Source: Rhinopomastus cyanomelas
Lineage: Eukaryota; Chordata; Aves; Bucerotiformes; Rhinopomastidae
DNA length: 64,000 bases
NCBI GenBank assembly: GCA_013400115.1
Contig: VXBP01010394.1
Coordinates: forward strand, 1,426,001 to 1,490,000
Reading direction: 5' to 3'
Under the pieces are notes generated by a model. The model had not been told where the DNA came from, searched no databases, and worked only from the letters and a program-made list of their open reading frames with translations. This document shows, in pieces, positions 46,330 through 59,265 of the stretch; within the stretch, counting starts at the first letter, position 1; every line of letters starts with the position of its first letter. Made by a program: the position numbers and the translations under genes.

Positions 46330-47545
46330 GAGGAGTAGGTCTTGCTTGACCAACCTGATCTCCTTTTATGATCAAGTAACTCAACTGGTCAATGAGAGGA
46401 AGGCTGTGGATGTGGTGTACCTGGATTTCAGTATGGCATTCGACACAGTCTGCCATGATATACTCCTGGAGAAGACGGCAGCAAGGGGCTTTGACAGGAA
46501 TATTCTGTGCTGGGTCAAGAACTGGTTGGATGGACAAGCCCAAAGAGTGGTAGTAAATGGTGTCGCATCTAGTTGACGACCAGTTACTAGTGGTGTCCCC
46601 CAAGGGTTGGTGCTGGGTCCAGTCCTGTTCAACATCTTCATTGATGATGGGATGGAGTCCATCATGAATAAATTTGCAGATGACACCAAGCTCGGAGCTC
46701 GTGTTGATCTGTCGGATGGTAGGAGGGCCCTGCAGAGGGATCTGGACAGACTGGAGAGATGGGCAGACTCCAATAGGATGAGTTTTAACAAGTCTAAGTG
46801 TTGGGTTCTGCATTTTGGTTATAACAATCCCAGGCAGAACTACAGGCTGGGAATGGAGTTCTTAGAGAGTTCTCAGGTGGAGAGAGACTTGGGGGTGTTA
46901 GTGGACAGCAAACTTAACACTTAACAGTGGCATCCTGGCCTGCATTAAGAATGGTGTGGCCAGCAGGTCAAGGGAGGTTATCCTTCCCCTATATTCGGCA
47001 CTGGTTAGACCACACCTGGAGTATTGTGTTCAGTTCTGGGCCCCTCAGTTTAAGAAAGATGTCGAGGTGCTGGAACGAGTCCAGAGAAGGGCAACTCTAA
47101 TGGTAAAGGGGCTGGAAGATCAGCCCTATGAGGAGAGGCTAAGGGGGATGGGTTTGTTCAGCCTGGAAAAGAGAAGGCTCAGGGGTGACCTTATTGCTGT
47201 CTATAACTATCTGAAAGGTGGTTGTAGTCAGACAGGGGTTGGTCTTTTCTCCCTGGCTACTGGAGACAAGACAAGGGGTCATAATCTTAAGCTCCATCAG
47301 AGGAGGTTTAGACTTGACATTAGGAAAAGATTTTTCACCTAAAGACTGATCCGGTTTTGGAATGGGCTGCCCACAGAGGTGGTTGAGTCGCCGTCCCTGG
47401 AGGTATTCAAGGTTAGGCTGGATGAGGTGCTGAGTGGCATGATCTAGATGCTAGATATTAGGATTACTGGGCTTACTTGGATTTAGGTTGGACTGGATGA
47501 TCTTTAAGGTCTTTTCCAACCTTATCATTACTGTGATACTGTGAT
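46330..47545 (+). mobile_element. CR1 LINE 3' fragment, element D (different subfamily)
   Basis: 5'-truncated within RT (first recognisable text GGTCTTGCTTGACCAACC) and complete to its 3' end (GATGATCTTTAAGGTC, then TGTGATACTGTGAT). It has block A VYLDFSMAFDTV, block B SGVPQGLVLGPVLFN and an intact catalytic box (KFADDTKLG). It differs from A-C in sequence and 3' end, so it is another CR1 subfamily. It is the youngest-looking RT in the window by frame preservation. Confidence 0.95.
46346..47342 (+). pseudogene. CR1 ORF2 RT fragment (element D)
   Basis: One frame covers 46,346-46,924, interrupted only by a TGA at 46,574-46,576 where CR1 normally has Trp (SSWRPV). A few codons are missing between IDD and GMESIMNKFADD. 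A TAA then ends it, and the C-terminal part (46,956-47,342; LEYCVQFWAPQFKKDVEV) continues after a frameshift. Catalytic Asp residues in block A and the FADD box are kept, but the fragment lacks the endonuclease and N-terminal RT. Confidence 0.92.
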
Positions 47546-50500
47546 CTACTTCAGTGGACCTAGCTAAAAGTTGAAGCCAGTTCTCTGGATGCTTCTGAAC
47601 CACTAAGGACTTCTTGACTAGAAAGACCCTGTGGTAGAAAGCCAACAGAACGCTGACTCCGGTCAACTTCTTCATGCCTGGTATGGACACATATTGTGTA
47701 ATCCTGTATTTAATCTTAGCTAGAGTTCTAATTGTTCTACTTGCCACATCATTCCTATAGACACACATCTCCACCCTCTCAAACTACTTTATTTTTTAAC
47801 TATAAAAGAAGACTTGGCAAAGAATCTCATAAGAATGATCCTGTGAATGGGGCTTCTGGTTAACAGAACATCACACAACAGGAACCAGACAATTATCTGA
47901 ACAGTTCACTGCCCCACAGCAGCAGCAGGATCCAGACATGCTAGGTCAGAACACAGAGCTAATGTATTTCAGGAAAACCACCTTTAACGTGTAGGGAAGT
48001 GTACATGAAAGCTGGAAAGATCATCATACTCAATGGCCATTAAACAAATGACTACGTAAAAATCCATCTACTTTCAAAGAACTTCTCTGGTTCTTTGCTG
48101 CAACCCCCTGCTGCTCAATCAGGAACATAATAAATACAGTGCTTCCCCCCTCCATTTCATGGTACAGCTGTGGGAGGAACGATCATACAGACTTCACACT
48201 GCTCAGTGAGGCTGCATTTAAATACACGCCAGCATTTCTGACTCTGAGCAAAGCACTCACTACAGAGTTAGAAAGCAATACCCTAATGATACCCTCATCC
48301 TGCTGCTCCACTAATTTACCAACACTAGCATTAGATAAAAGCTGTACCCGAAACTCTACACACATGTAGAATTACTAGCAAAAACAACACTAAATTGTTG
48401 GTTTTGACAGGTACGTTGATTCCAATCCACGTCCTACACATGTAGGGTATGAGAGTTGAATACCTGTAGCAGGAAATCAGACTACTTTTTGCAGAATTTT
48501 TGGATAGAACATAAAGATAGAAAATAGCAATACATTGACTTTATTAGTGGGAAACCTGCAATTTTTAGTATTACAAATGGGCAATAACACCTCAATCACT
48601 GGGAAACTTGAACGTTTCTGAAAACATACTGCAATATGTCTATTAAACCTAGGGAGAGAGAATCAATCTGCTAAAAGACAGATTACTCTGACTTGCAAGG
48701 ACAAAGAACTGAGAGACTGTATTCCTTCACATTTACACACACTGTTGTCAGAAGTAATAACCCAATTCAAAGGCAAGAAGTTTTCTGTGAGGTCTCTCAC
48801 GTTATGCTGATTGAATTCACATGATCTTACATATTTGGGCATCAAACCCCCTTATTTTTCTTAATTAGAATCATGGATTCAATGCAACTTGTCTAGAAAA
48901 TAAATTAATTTCATAAACATTACCTCTGAGCAATAAGAAACAGCCAGGACTGAACCGAGCTATTTAAATCTCGGTGGCTGGCAGTGCTCATCAGTGAATT
49001 TGTTTACAAAGTGGAAAGAATGAGATGCTGTCAAAGAATGAAAAATAAAAGCTAGATTTCTTGGGAAGGAGACATCCATCTTTTTCTATTTGTAAATGCT
49101 GACGAGCAGAGTTTAAGGAAGGCTAATGTCATCCATTCATCTTAATTAAAGAGTTAATTGCTCGTGTATCCTGATTTGGTTAGCTGATCTTAGTAGCATG
49201 AAAAGTGTTCGGTTCTATGTATTTTATTGACCACTGTAATGACATCATCAGTAAGACTCTGGATTTATTCATGCCTCAGCCTAAACTCATAACTTTAATA
49301 GCCTCCTACATGATAAAACTTTCAAGAGGGAAGAAGTTCTTTAGCGTGGTGCAGAATACTGAGAGGTCTGCTCAGAAACTGCTCGAATGTCTCAGTTCAA
49401 CTGTCACTGAAGTATTACTTGAAAGTCCAGAGTCAAGAAGATAAGTAAAAAGTAATTTTAAAGACTAGTTCTCTGCAAATGTATATATGGAAATAGCATA
49501 AAACATCTAAAAATCGCATATCAAATATGGGCAAGAGACGTATTACTATTCAGTGTTTCGCATCTGTAGTCCTAGTCAAGTAAGCAGTGACACAAGAACA
49601 GGCAAGTGAGGCTGACAGCGTGTTCTACGGATTAGAGAACAAACTGGGTTAGTCATGTGTCCTACAACACAGAGCAGGGAAACTCACATGTAATGATAGA
49701 CCAGTTAACTAACTACGAAGTCTGTGAGGTCCTTGTGTGTGAGGTCCGTTAACATCTGTTGCAATTCCTGATGTTATTTCTTAATGATTCTTCACAAGAA
49801 CCAAATTAAATTTTGCAGAGGAAGAAAGCGGGCAGCACTACTGCTATTTGATTACTCAGCTATGTGGTACTTAAAAATTAAATAAAAGAACACATTACAA
49901 AACATAACACATCATACTCACTTATCCCGGTAATGAGTCTTCTGACCTGATTTATTTGTGTTGTGCTGCTTTCACGGGATCAATTTCTATCATTAATAAC
50001 ACCCACAGCTCACACGGAGGGTCGAACAGGCTTTGGGAAGCACCAGGCACCAGACCTAACTCATCCCACACAGCCTTGCACACTGGCAGCACTTACTTGG
50101 GTTTGCAGAAGTCACAGAGTAGCTCCTACAGGCTCTCCTGAAATACCTAGAGGGCACTGGGAGTAATGTCACAGGGTGCTACAGCTCATCTAGTTTTATG
50201 AACTTCACTGCAGACCTCACTTTGTTATCTTTAAGTGGTTTAAGCTTCCCAGCCAACTGCTTCAAAGACCATCTCTGCTTCCTGGGCTCTTTTCTGACAG
50301 ATTGTATTTTCAATACTGATGGGGTTTCCATGTTTTCTTAGAAATCCCTCCATAAAATGTAATAAAACCAAATTCTAATCCCCTCTGTATGGTTTGAACA
50401 CAAAGCTACACTGATCCTCACACAGAAAAACAGCAGATCAGTCCAGCACATACAACAGCATCAGGCAGGGTGAATGCAAGTCCCTCCACACCAGGTATCA

Positions 50501-51189
50501 AGCCTCAATCCCAAAACCAGCACAAGTCTGCATTTGTCAGCTTAATGCTGCCTGCAAACTGGTTAGCACTGCTGAGCAGAGTGTGTGTGAACACAGACAC
50601 AGGACCCTGCTCCTGCAGCTGCTCTCTCTTAGGCTTCTAGTGTGATGTTGTGTGGCTCAGGAACCAGCTCATGCAGCTCTACAACCACAAAAATGTGCAG
50701 TCTGCAAGGGGAGCAGCACTGGAAACAGATTTGTTGACTATCACCAGCTCCAGAACTGCCCAGACGGGTAACTTTAACAAATTACTGCAGCTCCTTCTGT
50801 CCCATTTAGCCCCTATCTGGGGCTAAGCTCCAGCAGTTGCTTTATCACATAGTGACCCCTACCCACAGCTTGAAATGAAAATGGACTTAATGAAACAGCC
50901 AAACCAACACCAGATACCAATATAAAGCATAAAGCGATACTCAGCCCATCAAGTGTGCAGTGGTCACAAGGAACAGGAAAGCAGTTTCTCAGGAGAAGTA
51001 AAAGGAGCAGGATCAAGAGCCCAAGCAGGAGACAACCCCTTTCATCAGTCAGCCTCCTCCTTTATACCAAGCATGACCTTTGTATCCACTGGATCACCTG
51101 TATCTCCTTTACAGATTAATTAATGAGAAGGTGCTGGGATCTGAACAGTTCTACTACAGGAAAAGGCAGCATGGTCAATGTGTGTGACT
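47546..51189. other. non-coding, no element recognised
   Basis: A plus-strand frame at 49,205-49,444 has a protein-like translation (AQKLLECLSSTVTEVLLESP) but lacks a good splice pair or family. Otherwise nothing seen. Confidence 0.4.
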
Positions 51190-51350
51190 GAAGTTGGACA
51201 GCGCCTCGGGAAGTCATCTGTCCCAACCCTGAGCTCAACACAGGAGTTTTTCCAGACTTGAAAAGCTCAAGCACGGAGACTCCATAGCCTCTCTGGGCAA
51301 TCTGCTCCAGTGCTGGACTGTTCTCAGGCTGAGGACTTTTCCTTTCTGTC
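51190..51350 (-). mobile_element. CR1 3' fragment (old)
   Basis: Complemented CR1 text: gaagttggacagcgcctcgg, then catctgtcccaaccctgagc, ctccatagcctctctgggca and atctgctccagtgctggac. Short and diverged. Confidence 0.8.
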
Positions 51351-51810
51351 AAGGGATGTCTATGGCTATGTTGAAGGCCACAGTAGCAGAACTTCTCAGT
51401 GGGGTATAGATGTTACTTATCTTATGATCCTATGATCTTCTTTTACAGTTTTGTCCCAATTAAATCTCACAAATTAAAGACTGTTTCAGTTTTACTAGAA
51501 CTCCAAGCAAACTACTCAGTCAACCTGTTTGTCCTACACTTGTCAGTCTGTTTAGTGCAGGACCCTTAAAAAGGCTGACAAGAATGAAACCAACACACAG
51601 CTCTGTTGTTTGGGCCTTTGTGCGGCAGCCTCAGCTGACAGAATCTCTCACATCAAAGTCAGGGTGTAGCCCTCACACACCCCTGTACAAAGGCAGATGC
51701 AGCCCTGCCAGGGATCTCACCCTGTCTCACCAACACCCACCCACTCAGCGCAGGAATCTCTGCTCCTGCCTCCTATGACCCACTGCATCTCTGGTGTGGG
51801 GATGAAATAT

Positions 51811-52650
51811 CAGGATCTCAGAATTATTGGAGCTGGAAAAGCCCTCTGAGCTCATCCAGCCCAGCCCATGACCAAACATGATCACATCAGCCAGACCAGG
51901 GCACTAAGGGACACAGCCAGTCTGTCCTTAAACACCTTCAGGGATAGGGACTCCACCACTGCCCTGAGAAGTCCATTCCAATGTGTGATCACCCTTTCTG
52001 TGAGGAAGGGCTTCCTAACATCCATCCTAACCCTCCCCTGGCACCTTCAGGCCCTGCCCTCTCCTCTTGGGAGAAGAGCCCAATCCCCACCTGACTACAA
52101 CCACCCTTCAGGTGTTTGTTGAGAGGGAGAAGGTCCTCTCTGAGTCTCCTCTTCTCCAAGCTAAACACCCTCAGCCTCTCCTCATCAGCCTTTCCATCCA
52201 GTCCCTTCCCCAGTCTCACTGCTCCTCAATCTCTTTCTTGGAGTGACCCACAAACGCCCCCAGTACTAGAGGGGAGGCCTCACCAGTATAGGGGAAGAAT
52301 TTAATCCCTAGTCCTGCTGGCCACACTATTCCTGACATAAGCCAGGATGCCATTGGTCTTCTGGTCTACCTGGGCACACTGCTGGCTCGTGTTCTGCTGG
52401 CTGTCCACCAGTACTGCCACGTCCCTCTCTGCCAGGCCGCTCTCCAGCCACTCATCTCCCAGCTGCAGGGGGTTATTGTGGCCAAAGTGTAGGACCCTGC
52501 ACTTGGCCCTGTTAAACCTCATCTTGTTGGCCTCAGCCAATTGACCCAGCCTGTCCTGGTACCTCTGTAGCATCTTCCCACACTCCAGCAGATTGACACT
52601 CCCTCCCCACTTGGCGTCATCTGTGAATTTATTAAGGGTAGACTCAATCC
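51811..52650 (-). mobile_element. CR1 LINE 3' fragment, element F
   Basis: Complemented CR1 from its 3' end (aggatctcagaattattgg) through ORF2 C-terminus to a 5' truncation near 52,650. Frames at 51,989-52,219 and 52,301-52,573 give typical CR1 ORF2 text (RLGQLAEANKMRFNRAKC, then VLHFGHNNPLQ and AERDVAVLVDSQQNTSQQC). It belongs to the same group as the 32.4-kb fragment. Broken by frameshifts. Confidence 0.93.
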
Positions 52651-55600
52651 CCTGACAGCCCAGACCATGCCTCAGCCTTCATACCACAGCAGCACTCACT
52701 CTTTGGAGATCCTAAACACACAGGTCAGGTCAGTGACCTTGAAAATAGTTTTAAGTGACTGCAACTTTTTTACTGCTTTTTAAGTCATTTCTGTTACCTC
52801 TGGTTTCTTTGTTTCCTCATGCCTACTCTTTAGCTACAAAGTTATTTACCAAACATTTAAAGAACTAACGGAAAACGTTCTTGGATATAGACTGTGCACT
52901 CGAAGCAGTGACTGTCACTTTTGAAAGCTACTCTACATAACATTAAAATAGGATGTGACTAAAGAGAAAGTCGAAACATCTTGTTGTTCAGTGGAAACCC
53001 TTTGGAAACACTGAAACAAAATCTCTAGCGGCTTGTGAAGAATTCAGTTCGGTTGTTTAGCAACACTACCTTTTGATTTGGAAAGCTTCTACCATCTCTT
53101 AAAATAACCTAAGAAAGAAAGTTTTGAAATTGTTCTTTAACTAGCAAAACCCACCTGCCATACCTTGAAAAGGGAGTAAAAAAGTTCATAAACACAACCT
53201 CCCTTTGAGATAACACGTTTTTGAATTACTCTGCTGTAATTTTGGTGCAGTACATCAGGCTGTGGCTACTGCAACTTCTTACAATGTTGCTGGCTCACTA
53301 ATAAACATGTGCAGGGAGCGGAACGGTGCACACAAGTTATAATTCTCTGGCTGTGCCTAGTAACATAAACATGTCTGATACTGTCGGTTGAAGAATTGGG
53401 GAATTAAACCATCCAAAAGGCTGATGTAAAGGATTGGACATGCTAAAAACGATGGTGAAAAGAGGCTGCTAAGAAATGGAATGACATTCAGAGTGAAGCA
53501 ACAGACCCACAATGTTTTGTGAATGGAAATAAACAGAACCATGAGAAACTGCTTCATCAGTCTAAGAGCCGTAACAAAGCTGCCAATCTCATGATAAGCA
53601 AAAATTGTTTTTGAAGAAAAACCAGTGTGCTAGGTAGGACTTCAAAGGCTGGATGATACCTAATAGATGGAAATGAATAATGTAAAAAAAACCCAAAGAA
53701 GAGACACCAGAAAATCATAGTGAGCACAAGATCAACTTACTCTATGTCCCTGGTATTATTCTGTTAACCCTTTGGTGCCAACAGTGTGGAACTAGTTTAG
53801 GGATTAAACAATTCAGCACCACAGCAGCAAGTTGTCGTCAGCCAGCTCTGCAGCTCCTCTCCTGAGCCTGCCTCTTCAGTCCTCCATCCTGCAGTTCATC
53901 CACCTCCTATCTCTAGCAGCACACCTGCAGTTTCCTCCTCGGCTGGAAGGCACAAGAGTCACTTTGCCCAGCTCTTTATCATGCTACTCCCATGCCTACC
54001 CACTGGATGCACAACTGTCTTCTCAGAAAGAAGCCCCACAAGTCATGGTGCCCTGGGTTTCAAGCTCACTCTATCCTGTGTTTCAAGCCCACTCCACCTG
54101 TGTTTCTAATCACAGATAATAGGAAACAGTGCATTCTGAAGAGGGACACAGAGTAGGACATGCAGTGTCATGTGGTTCTAGGGTGGAAGATGCTGCTCTT
54201 GCAAGAAAGACTGGTTTGCTAAACTCAAAAACACCCACAAAAATGATTCTGAGCTGAATAATGGAAACAGGCAGACAAAGCTGTGGGTTATGCAGAGAAT
54301 ACATCGCAGCATTCTTGTCTTGGTTCTGAATCAGTGACACAAGGATGATTTTTGCAACAGTCTCTAGCAGAAATGAACTAGCTATTAATGGATTACAAAT
54401 TAGCTATTTCCTTCTTAGAAATTTCAAAACCATTTTGAATCCAGAGCACGCCAGTGATGTACACAAGATAGGGTGGCAGGCAGAAGTGAGGTTCAGATGC
54501 TGCTGGGGCAGATGAAAGCTAAGTGGCTACCACATCACAACTGTGTACCGAAAACCAGGTCTAAGGAAGAAATGGAAGTCTAACACATGTTCAATATTAG
54601 ATAGAAATAGGAGTTAAATTTTCACAGAATTTATGTTCTAATGTCTTTGCATCTGCTTTTCTTTTTTTGGTTGGTTGGTTTTACAGATTTGCATCCTGAC
54701 AGCTTACTTCATGTTGGAGGACAACTAAGAACAGCAGGGTCCAGAAACTTCTCACTGAGAGCATCCTGACCACCATTCAGATACCTCTAAACATCCTTTT
54801 CAATCGTCCCTTTCAACTGGTTTTGGTAGCCATTGTTGTTTTGGTTTGGTCTATAGTATCCCGTGCAAACCAGATCCTGCTTACAGCAGGGCCACATTTT
54901 CTATGATTTGATTTTACCCAGCCATTTCCACGGAAAAGACCCTCTATGTGTCTTTACTAATGACATCACAACCTCCTCCGGTTGCCCACATAACCCAGCT
55001 GTTCTATAGCCAATGGTATTCAACATCTTGGTGTGCAGAAAAAGTGAAGGGAACAGAAACTGTCCTTTCAGAAAAAAATGGCTTCAGATTCCGGTAAATC
55101 AATTCCATTTCTATGGCGACGTGATGAGAAAGGGGATGTTTGAATCAAGGGTGTACCTGCGTCATGATTAATTGTAGATGTCAATACCTAGAGGTACCTG
55201 CAAGGCAATTAGCACTGTACTTGCCTAAATGTCACCCCATTGTAAACACAGGATGGAAATAAATAGACAGATTGGTCTAGTGCATGTTGTTTGGATTTGG
55301 AACAAGAATCTCAAAAATGGGAATCCTAGTCAAGCCAATTTCTTATTAAAAGGATCTCTCTGTCTTTTCTTTGTGGGACACAGTGAGTCTCATACCACCC
55401 ATCTCTCAAAAACCCATCATCAAATTGATGAATAAAACCCAAACCTGTCCAAATTGGGTATTTGTGGCTGTAAATGTTGAGGCAGATGCTAGCTGAATTT
55501 TCTGTCATTGGAACCCAGGTTGCGTAACTTTATTATTAACCATATAATTAATTAATAATAAAATTACTGTTAGTTTCATAATAATTTTCTATCCTGTCTT

Positions 55601-56190
55601 TGCTAATCTTACGTGAACAACTGGGAATAGAAACACAAGTAGAGGCTGGAAGTTGTGGAGCTGATGAATAGAGGCTGATGACTGACTATTCATTACCAGA
55701 GTATCTATCAAACCTCATATTTAATAGTTTAACGTCTATAAAAGGTAAAACTGACCACCACCACCTCCACCCCCTCCAGCACCTCCTGTTGGCATTCAAT
55801 CATGTTTTTACAGTGGATTAAAATCTTTGGGTAAGTAGCTATCTAAAGGTGGGGGAGGGCTTTTCTACTTCATCTCCCAGCCAAGGTTTTATTTTTCCCA
55901 GTATTTTTCTCCTTTTCACTCTAACATGCTGGCTGCTGGTGGCCTTTGGAAAGCTAACAGATCCGATGATGCTGGCTCTCCTTCTTTCCATCTGCTAGCC
56001 TGCATCATAAGAAAACTAAAACATATATTAAATACTACTTCTCTATGAAACTAATTAGTACAGATGCTAGAATAATCTCACATGAACATACAAGGGTTTG
56101 TGACAGAACTGCTCTGTGGAAGTTCATCTAGAAAGTTGGAAATTCTGATCTTTAAGGGTCTTTCATTAGTAGCACACACTAAACAATGAT
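52651..56190. other. non-coding, no element recognised
   Basis: Contains a short GGTT microsatellite near 54,669-54,680 and AT-rich stretches (55.5 kb, TAATTAATTAATAATA). No exon-like or repeat content that I can support. Confidence 0.45.
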
Positions 56191-56365
56191 CACTGCTGTA
56201 CAACGAGAGACAAATTAATGAATCAAACATTACAGATTTCATCACATTGGTTCATTTGCATCTAAGCCGGTTTCCAGCTCTGTCATGCATTTGGTTTTAA
56301 ACGAGCCCCTGTGGATAGTGCTGCAATGTTTGATTCATTAATTTGTTTCTCAGCGTACAGCAGTG
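56191..56365. repeat. 45-bp-arm inverted repeat with 85-base loop
   Basis: The left arm 56,191-56,235 starts cactgctgtac and contains caaattaatgaatcaaacat. The right arm 56,321-56,365 is its reverse complement at 40 of 45 positions. The 85-base loop (56,236-56,320) contains an octamer motif ATTTGCAT at 56,254-56,261. No flanking target-site duplication was seen. On the minus strand the hairpin begins 8 bases after the TGA that ends the decayed frame at 56,374-57,027, so it would sit in that transcript's 3' UTR. It could be an RNA hairpin, the end of an unknown DNA element, or a palindromic regulatory element. Confidence 0.9.
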
Positions 56366-56373
56366 CTCGCTGC

Positions 56374-57027
56374 TCAGTATACAGGGAAACACTTCGAAAA
56401 TATTTGGTTTAACGACCTATCTTTTACTTTAACAAAGAAATGATAACCCTGAAGAAAGTAATATTGGCCATTTTGCAACACAGCTCCTGCCAAATCTCTC
56501 AGTTGCTGCCCCAGCCCGTCGTTATACCACTGTGATATTATCTGGATTAAGTCTTCACAGCTTGCTTTCACATATTCTACAATTTCATAAAGCTTTGAGC
56601 CAGCTCTTTGGGTTGGTATTACGATGCCCAATTCAGCTCCTGGGAAGTGAAAGGTGGCTTTGAGCCTTTACTCTCTGATCCTTGGCTCAACCCCAAAGAA
56701 TGTCTTAGATCAGCGTCCCGGATGCTCAGTGACATTCTGCCACCACTGTGCCCGGTACACCGGTTCCTCCACAATGCAACAGAGTGGATTGCTTGGCAGA
56801 GCCACCTCTGCCAGAGCTGCAAAACTTTGGAACTGGTTTTTGGTTTGTAACAGCTTGAATCTGGTGACCTTACAGTACACTGAAAGCACCATCTGTTTGA
56901 GAAGCAAAGAGAGGCTGTTCAGTGGCTGGTCAGTGGAGACAAGTGCTGCCATCACTAGCTGGGTACTTGAGTTCCCAACATCCCAGTGCAAAGTCAATTG
57001 CTGAAGTTGACTACTTGGACACAACAC
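56374..57027 (-). pseudogene. decayed protein-coding sequence of unknown family (about 218 codons, two in-frame stops)
   Basis: The minus-strand frames 57,027-56,710 and 56,631-56,374 are in the same phase. The bridge between them is also protein-like and broken only by a TGA (after HPGR) and a TAA (after EPRIRE). The composition is that of a real protein: Trp-, Leu- and Gln-containing, for example LHWDVGNSSTQLVMAALV, later FHFPGAELGIVIPTQRAGSK and YEIVEYVKASCEDLIQIIS. An acceptor-like CAG precedes codon CAA near 57,000, and another good one (ctttcacttcccag) lies just before the second half. It could therefore be two exons with a short intron rather than a stop-interrupted pseudogene. No signal peptide or membrane segment is evident. 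I do not recognise the family. It ends with a TGA beside the inverted repeat. Confidence 0.4.
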
Positions 57028-57341
57028 TAGTTATACAGGTACAGCTTTGTTGTAGGGATCACCGCTCACATTTCATTCTAGAGAAATAAATACATGCAGT
57101 AAATGGAAAAGGTAGCAGTTGTTTCAGTAGATGCTAGAGACTGGAGGGCGATATGCTTCTCTAGCTGAACTTGCCGCCTTCTGACAAAGTCATGATGGAC
57201 TGCAACGTTCTAAAGGCAAGATCGTTTGATGAGATATTTGGACTACGGGATTCACGGACAGCCTGATTAAAAGAGTGGCTTTCTTATGGAGCAGGCACTT
57301 TCCAGATGTAGAAATGGCAGCTGAGTAGCACCAGCATGTCA

Positions 57342-57414
57342 CAACACACAGCCATTTTTGTCTCCCTTTGCTTTCCTTTTTTTAATCTCTCCGAGCACTG
57401 TGTTACACGTGCTG
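57342..57414 (-). other. candidate terminal exon, minus strand, unidentified
   Basis: A strong acceptor (tttattgttttcctattcag) is followed by 23 codons ending in TGA. The translation is Lys-rich (TCNTVLGEIKKRKAKGDK). No AATAAA follows closely. It is an exon candidate only because of the acceptor; incoming phase is 2. Confidence 0.18.
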
Positions 57415-58807
57415 AATAGGAAAACAATAAACATAACTGATACCAAACAAAAGCCATCAACACTGAAGTGCAACACCCTAAAGCTGTCTTGCTGAGGGCT
57501 TAAATAATAGATGCCAGCTTTGCATACTACAAGTAATCCATAAATACAACTGTGTGCTAAAAAACCCAAACCAAACCCACTAAAAGAAACAAACTATTTG
57601 CCTCGCTGTCAAACACAAGCCATGAAGCTACAGTGTGCCAAGGGCAACCAACACAAAGTCTATCCTACAGCCAGAGTAACAACCATACTGCCAGGAGAGC
57701 CCGAGTGAGCAAGTACATCTGACATTGCTCTGTACCAACCAACCAACCGAGATCTGTGTCTGGTTTCCATCACATCCTACACAGAAAGCCCCGAGTGCCT
57801 GTGTAGAAAGAGAGGGGGATGATTTTGTAGAGACAGGATCCAAAGATGATCTTTGGAAAGATGGGTTGGCATTTTCCCTAAAATGTATGCTTGGTATTTT
57901 GTGCAGCAGAAAACTGCTTGGTCTTTCCTTACAAATGCAACAAATGTTGTATTTAACCATATCCTTAGTCCTACCTGCAAGGAATTCAGTAATGTTCTTA
58001 GGGTGAGGAGTGCTAGACATTATTTGAAAGGCTGGAGTAACTGTAATGTTTATTATGAAAAATGTAGCTCATTGAAAAATGCCTTTTTTAAAAAAATAAA
58101 ATAATCTCCACAGTTTTCTTCCCTGAAAGATTGTGTTTCACAAAGAGAGATCAAAGACGCTCAGAGGACAGCCAGGCTGTCTCCATGTGAATGCAAAAAA
58201 GGCACTTGCACAATGCAATTACAAGAAAGTTTCATATGAAATGCCCAGTCAGGTCAAGTCACTCTTGCTCAAGGTAGAAATCACTTGTTTACACACATCC
58301 CCATACCTAGTCAAATCGGTACGGCAAAACTGACGCAAAATAAGGGACAGCTGAAGGAAAACAAGGAACTCGGAGAGAAGAGTCTTACACTATGTTGCTT
58401 TCTCCCCAGCTCTCCCACCAGACTCATCTGGAGCTATAGCAGTAATGATGGAGAAGGAAATAAATCTTTCCATGAACACGTCTGTGCTGCCCTACTACTT
58501 TCTTAATCACAAGAAACTCTTTGGCTCATCGCTTGTTTACCTCATAAAATACTTCCAGTGCACAGTATGGCTTAGTATCTCAAAACAGCTCCCTTCACAA
58601 CAAAGAGCACGTTACCAGGTTTCACAAGAGTTTGGCTTGCTTTCAGAAACCAACCACTAAAAACCCCAGACACCCAATCCAGAATGACAATTCCATCTTC
58701 CTGGTAAGCCAAAAAAAATAAACCCCAAGATGCCCAAAGAACTCTGCAGTCTTAAATTGCCTTGAGGAATATTCATGTTAAATATTAGGAAAAAACAATA
58801 AGGATGA

Positions 58808-59265
58808 AGACCTGTTGGAGCCAGTCCAGAGGAGGCCATGAAAATGCTCAGCATACTGGAGCCCCTCTCTTACGAAGACAGGCTGAGGGAACTGAGGCTG
58901 TTCAGCCTGAAGAGGAGAAGACTCCAGAGGAACCTTATAGTGACCTTCCAATCCCTGAAAGTGGCCTATCAGAAGGCTGGGGAAGAGTGTTCACAAGGGC
59001 AGGGAAGGACAAGGTCATGGTTTCAAGCTAGAAAAGGGCAGATTGAGGCTGGACAGGAGGAAAAAGCTCTTTAATCTAAGGGCGGTGGATCCCTGGAACA
59101 GGCTGCCTAGAGAGGTAGTGGAGGCCCCATCCCTGGAGCCATTCAAGATCAGGCTGGCTGGGGCTCTGGGCAATCTGGTCTGGTGAGTAATGGCCCTGCT
59201 TGTTGTAGGTAGGGTTGGATTAGATGAACTTTAGAGGTCACTTCCAACCCAGTACAGTCTATCAT
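58808..59265 (+). mobile_element. CR1 LINE 3' fragment, element E
   Basis: Sense CR1: CCAGTCCAGAGGAGGCCATG, the ORF2 C-terminus (SYEDRLRELRLFSLKRRRLQ in the frame at 58,838), CTGGAACAGGCTGCCTAGAG, and the 3' end GGTTGGATTAGATGAACTTT then CACTTCCAACCC. About 0.46 kb, 5'-truncated, with the final tail degenerate (ATCATTCAATTAT). Confidence 0.92.

Noticed and set aside
46307..46813. 168-codon minus-strand frame
   Set aside because: Antisense of the CR1 RT in element D.
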